Shown here piece after piece: positions 20,395 through 23,904 of a stretch of 23,904 nt of DNA (the stretch's first letter is position 1; every line of letters begins with the position of its first letter). Below the pieces are notes generated by a model. That model was not told the DNA's origin. It saw only the letters and a list, made by a program, of their open reading frames with translations, and did no database searches. Location of the stretch: assembly GCA_000697475.1 (NCBI GenBank), contig JNEU01000796.1:1-23904 (forward strand), written 5' to 3'. This stretch comes from Lichtheimia corymbifera B2541 (lineage: Eukaryota > Mucoromycota > Mucoromycetes > Mucorales > Lichtheimiaceae). The translations under genes were made by a program, and so were the position numbers.

Positions 20395-22185
20395 ATGCCT
20401 GCAACTACTGCACTCAAAAAGGATACCATGCGTAAATCATGCTCAGATTCAGCTTCTGCCAATAAACCGGCTCCTGTAGTCGCTCCATTGAAACGACGTT
20501 CACTTGGTTCAGTTAAACCACCACCAACATCACCTAATACGACATCACCATCCCAAATGAAAAAGAACGACAAGGTTGGTTGGGTAATTCTTTTATGCAC
20601 ATGATCATCAAATATACTCAGCCAGCTTTTTATTATGTAAATCTTCCAGGGAGCTGCTGCTGTATGGCGTGCACCAGGTCATTGTGAAATCCCAGATATC
20701 CTTGGAAAAGCCTACCTGCTTCAACCACTCACACAACAAGATCCACCCAAGGAACATAAAAAGAAACCAGAACCAGCTCCACCCACAAGAGTATGTAAAA
20801 TGGTGTTATGTGTGTGTGCATCTCCTAATATGATCAATTACAGCCTCCTTGGATCAATGCCCGCTGTCATGCCGACTGGTCTCCACCACCACCAGCACCT
20901 ATTGTCAAGCATGAAGAATCCACTTTTTCAAAACGTCTCAAGAAAGCGATTCCCAAGATTGTATTGATCGATCTTCCCAAGCATCGTTATGTTGGATCCA
21001 AAGAGATTGGTACAGGGTAATAATAAGGAGGAGGAGCTGTGCAAACAGGGTCAATAAGAGGAGGAGACGAGAGAGAGAGAGAGAACAAGGAGAACCATTG
21101 GTTCATTATTCGGAGGCAAAAAAGTGATACTCAACATTGATTAACCTTAGGGTGAATGGATCTGTTGTCCAAGTGGGTGTTCGTGGTTCAGGCGGTGTGC
21201 GTCTTGCATTAAAACGCTGCAAGCTTGACAATGACCGGGAATACCGTGCCGCCATTGTACGTGAACTTAAAATCATGGCGAGTGGTCACACCAACCTTAT
21301 CAAATTACGTGAGGCATCCGTTCACAAGAATGAGGTTTGGATTGCCATGGATTTGATGAAATGCAGCGTGTTTGCCGTCTTATGCTGCCGTGCATTGCCT
21401 GAAGAATATGCAATCTACATCATAAGACAGGTATGGAAACAAAGTTGGGGGAGGCCGTTCTTTGTCGTATCTCATACCCTTTTGTCTAGACCCTAAATGC
21501 ATTGTTATTCCTGCACGCAAAAGGCTTTATTCATCGCGATATCAAATGTGAGAATCTTTTGATTGGCAATAACGGCGAGATTAAGCTTGGTATGCGGCAA
21601 TAGCATGTTTATTTGATGTATACGAGAGCTAAAATCCATGCTATTTTTAGCTGATTTTGGCCTTGCAACAAGCACCCGACATACGAACCGGGAAAGATTG
21701 GGAACTGCCAAGGTAATTTATCATTATCATATGTCAGACGGATGGATCATTATACCCACCACGTGCTCATTGTTTATCAGTGGATGGCTCCTGAAGTGAT
21801 TCGAGAACAAGCGTACAGTGAAAAAGTGGATTTGTGGTCATTGGGTATTACATTGATTGAAATGATGGATCGCGTCCCTCCACATTATGCCACCAAAGAT
21901 GACGAAGAAGTCTTTGACAAGATTCTCCAAGAACCAAGCCCAACATTCACATATAGCTACCCTACCATCTATTGCACAGGACTTGTTGCCTGGTTACTTG
22001 AAGAGAGTCCAGAAAATCGACCCACAGCCAAAGATGTCATTGCTGTAAGTACATAACATGCATACATATACCACGTTGCTAACACAAGAACAATGCAGGA
22101 ACTCGATTTGCATATTGAGCAGAACTTGTTAAAGTCATCGGATGCACAAGGACTGGCTTCCTTTGTGCACAAGATGCTGGCTTAA
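20395..22185 (+). CDS. Ste20/PAK-like serine/threonine kinase
   Basis: Predicted cytosolic signalling kinase of the STE group. Eight exons: 20395-20583, 20650-20790, 20844-21016, 21151-21430, 21490-21589, 21651-21712, 21781-22044, 22099-22185; 431 aa. The first 160 residues are basic and proline-rich ([23 protein letters not shown]). The kinase domain shows glycine loop IGTGVNGSV (165-173, split by an intron), ATP lysine K189 in LALKRC, alpha-C E206, [12 protein letters not shown] (274-285), DFG 296-298, LGTAKWMAPEV (311-321) and [18 protein letters not shown]. The AxW-MAPE and [10 protein letters not shown] pattern is PAK/Ste20-like. I see no CRIB motif (ISxPxxFxHxxHVG) in the N-terminal region, so Cdc42/Rac binding is not supported. 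The end of exon 1 could instead be 20574; both choices keep frame. The stop is about 310 bp from the convergent UBE2S-like gene. Confidence 0.88.
21069..21084. repeat. (GA)8 microsatellite in kinase intron 3
   Basis: Pure GA run inside the 134-nt intron 21017-21150, next to GAGGAG purine-rich sequence. This intron is the longest of the gene and interrupts the codon inside the glycine loop. Confidence 0.8.
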
Positions 22186-22496
22186 ACGGTGTACCTGTCA
22201 CTGTACAAGAGAATTTTAGGGTGCCTTTAAAGGGTCGGCCCCAGAGACCTCCTACTACTACGATGATGGAGTTTACGCTATTGAAAGTCTAAAACGATAC
22301 AATTGGAAGCCAATGGAGCAGTTTCTTTTTATTCATCCTAATCCTCAAAGCATTTACATATTCCCCTTCCCTCCTAATTATATCCCTCAACATCGTTTTC
22401 CAAGATAATATATCGTCTTTTTTCTTCAGTAGTATCCAAAGGTGACAGTTGTAAAATGGAGTGGGTAAATAAGGTGTGGTGGTGATGGTGACTACT

Positions 22497-23592
22497 TTAT
22501 AGCCGTCGAAGTTGTTTCTTCCTATCAGCAACAGCCATGGGTTTTCTCTTGGTTTGAGCCGTCTCCGTTCTGGATTGCTTGTTGTTAAGGATGGTGTTGT
22601 CTTTTCCTCCCTGAAGCTCTCCCGCTGAACGTTTTACACCGGCGGTCTGTGTGGCGATATTACTTGCTGCTGATGTTAATACGTTTCCAGCACCAGCGTT
22701 TGATTTAGTCGTTGTAATATTAGTAGTGGTGGTTGTATTGGTTGAAGTTGTAGTAGCAGAAGCTGATGTTGAATCTTCTTTTTTGGTTGCAGGAGCTGTT
22801 GATGTAGTGTTGGTGGTGGTGGCGGTTGTATCTTTGGATGTGTTCTCGTTTTGCTTGTCAACGGGTGCTCGTTCTGCTGCAAGTGCATTGAATTCCTGTC
22901 TGCCGCTCTTTGCATGAATGGTTGTATATAATCTAGCACGTTTGGCGTAATCGTCGTATTGTTCTAGCAAGAGCTTGCCCGCTTCCTCATTCAATGCTGA
23001 TTCCGGATTAGGAACGATCAATAAACATTTCACCGTCTACAATGACGCTCATCAGTTTACACACACAATGACTCCCAATCTATCATCCATTCCCCTCCTT
23101 CACTTACCAGCAAAACATGAGCAATCCCTAACGTGGATTTCCAATCCTTTTTCAATGTATTGACGCAAATCTCGCCGTTAGGAGCCACGTTGGGATGAAA
23201 GATCTTGGTAACAAAGTAACCTATTACCTCCATTTAGCTTCTTTGTCTATCCACAATGACCACATTCCCCTCCCCATTTACCTTTGGGTGGTACCTCAGG
23301 ATATCCATCAGCAAGTAGTAAACGGACCTTAAAGTAACCGTTCTCGTAAGGTGTGCCGTCTGTGCGTCAATGGATATATACGCGAGATCAGTATACGTGC
23401 GTCAAATACATCCAATACGCCATATTCAATATTACCTGGACCACGAATCCAAGCCTGGATCTCTGTCAGATCTTGTTCTCCTTGAATGACTTGAACGTCT
23501 TCTGGTGGCGATCGCTCGAGAGATTGTAGCTCCTTTGCAATGCTTTTTAATGCTTGAGGTGCCAGAGTGCCCTTGAAATAAATGAAAGACAT
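22497..23592 (-). CDS. Ubiquitin-conjugating enzyme E2, UBE2S-like
   Basis: E2 enzyme of the UBE2S family, which extends Lys11-linked ubiquitin chains on anaphase-promoting complex (APC/C) substrates in animals. Four exons: 23592-23436, 23359-23282, 23220-23108, 23036-22497; 295 aa. The UBC fold occupies about 10-160: [18 protein letters not shown], FPxxPP-like [16 protein letters not shown] (85-89), catalytic cysteine C97 in [12 protein letters not shown], and [20 protein letters not shown], which matches human UBE2S closely. A long Thr/Asn/Ala-rich linker (about 165-235) is followed by a basic tail ending KKQLRRL. The final LRRL is the C-terminal peptide that human UBE2S uses to dock on the APC/C (APC2/APC4 side). 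The linker is much longer than in the human protein (about 222 aa in total). The ATG at 23592 gives a start just before the first UBC helix. Confidence 0.92.
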
Positions 23593-23904
23593 ATTTGTAT
23601 TAGAAGGCTGTCGTGTGCTGTAATGACTATGGGTGCGTCCCAACTGGAGCTGATCAATGTACCATAATTGCTTGCAGAACGTGTGTGTGTGTTATGTGAG
23701 AGTGTTTCAAAAAGAGAAAGGGATCTTGCTTGCCAGCGGTCTGTGCCCAGATTTTCAGGCTTTATCGGCCATTCACGCCAAGGATAGTCAACATCCAAGC
23801 ATACTACATTCTTAGCCCTCCCAAATAGGGATTGCGTCACAACAACACCTTCGTCGGTTTTATGATAGTTGACATAAGAAACAAGTATCCACTGCTACAA
23901 CAAC
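23593..23904. other. Upstream region of the UBE2S-like gene
   Basis: 312 bp to the window end. A C/T-rich stretch followed by a CA repeat on the minus strand (about 23683-23735) looks like a leader. A minus-strand open frame (23547-23840) crosses the E2 start in another frame and starts with a non-ATG codon; I do not call it. No clear TATA box. Confidence 0.4.

Noticed and set aside
23547..23840. 97-codon minus-strand frame over the UBE2S start
   Set aside because: Starts with a non-ATG codon, overlaps the first E2 exon in another frame and shows no recognisable motif.

Overview
The window reads as nuclear DNA of a filamentous fungus, most likely an early-diverging one such as Mucoromycota. 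Genes have many short introns (about 45-75 nt) with GT..AG ends and CTAAC/CTAAT-like branch points. Several genes have clear TATA boxes 55-75 bp before the ATG. It encodes a UBE2S-type E2, which budding yeast lacks. The species assignment is inference. No rRNA, tRNA, CRISPR or intact transposase gene was recognised.

Layout. 1-3400: the 3' part of a Sec8/EXOC4 exocyst subunit gene (+) converges on a complete CaMK-type protein kinase gene (-). 3400-8900: a gene-poor, repeat-rich block. Its core (about 4784-6885) is a degenerate tandem array of about 170-bp units that runs into two about 850-bp higher-order units. Each higher-order unit is made of long foldback (inverted-repeat) elements in alternating orientation. 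Diverged direct copies of a separate repeat lie on both sides (about 4308-4725 and 7857-8380, plus a third fragment near 8400-8500). 8900-9270: a small TATA-driven gene of unknown function. 10469-14605: two tandem paralogous AAAP amino acid transporter genes (-) with identical intron architecture, a shared 3'UTR block containing a Puf/Pumilio-like TGTATATA site, and a shared 14-mer about 0.6 kb upstream. 16965-18980: a single-exon gene for a 671-aa membrane protein that I cannot assign. 20395-22185: a Ste20/PAK-like kinase gene (+, 8 exons). 22497-23592: a UBE2S-like ubiquitin-conjugating enzyme gene (-, 4 exons) that keeps the C-terminal LRRL tail used to dock on the anaphase-promoting complex.

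The genes look like ordinary chromosomal neighbours (secretion, Ca2+ signalling, amino acid transport, kinase signalling, cell cycle), not one pathway. Exon structures were derived by hand from reading frame, splice-site consensus and family motifs. In every multi-exon gene the summed exons keep one open frame. The least described parts are the foldback/tandem array, the repeat flanking it, the conserved non-coding elements around the transporter pair and the orphan membrane protein.
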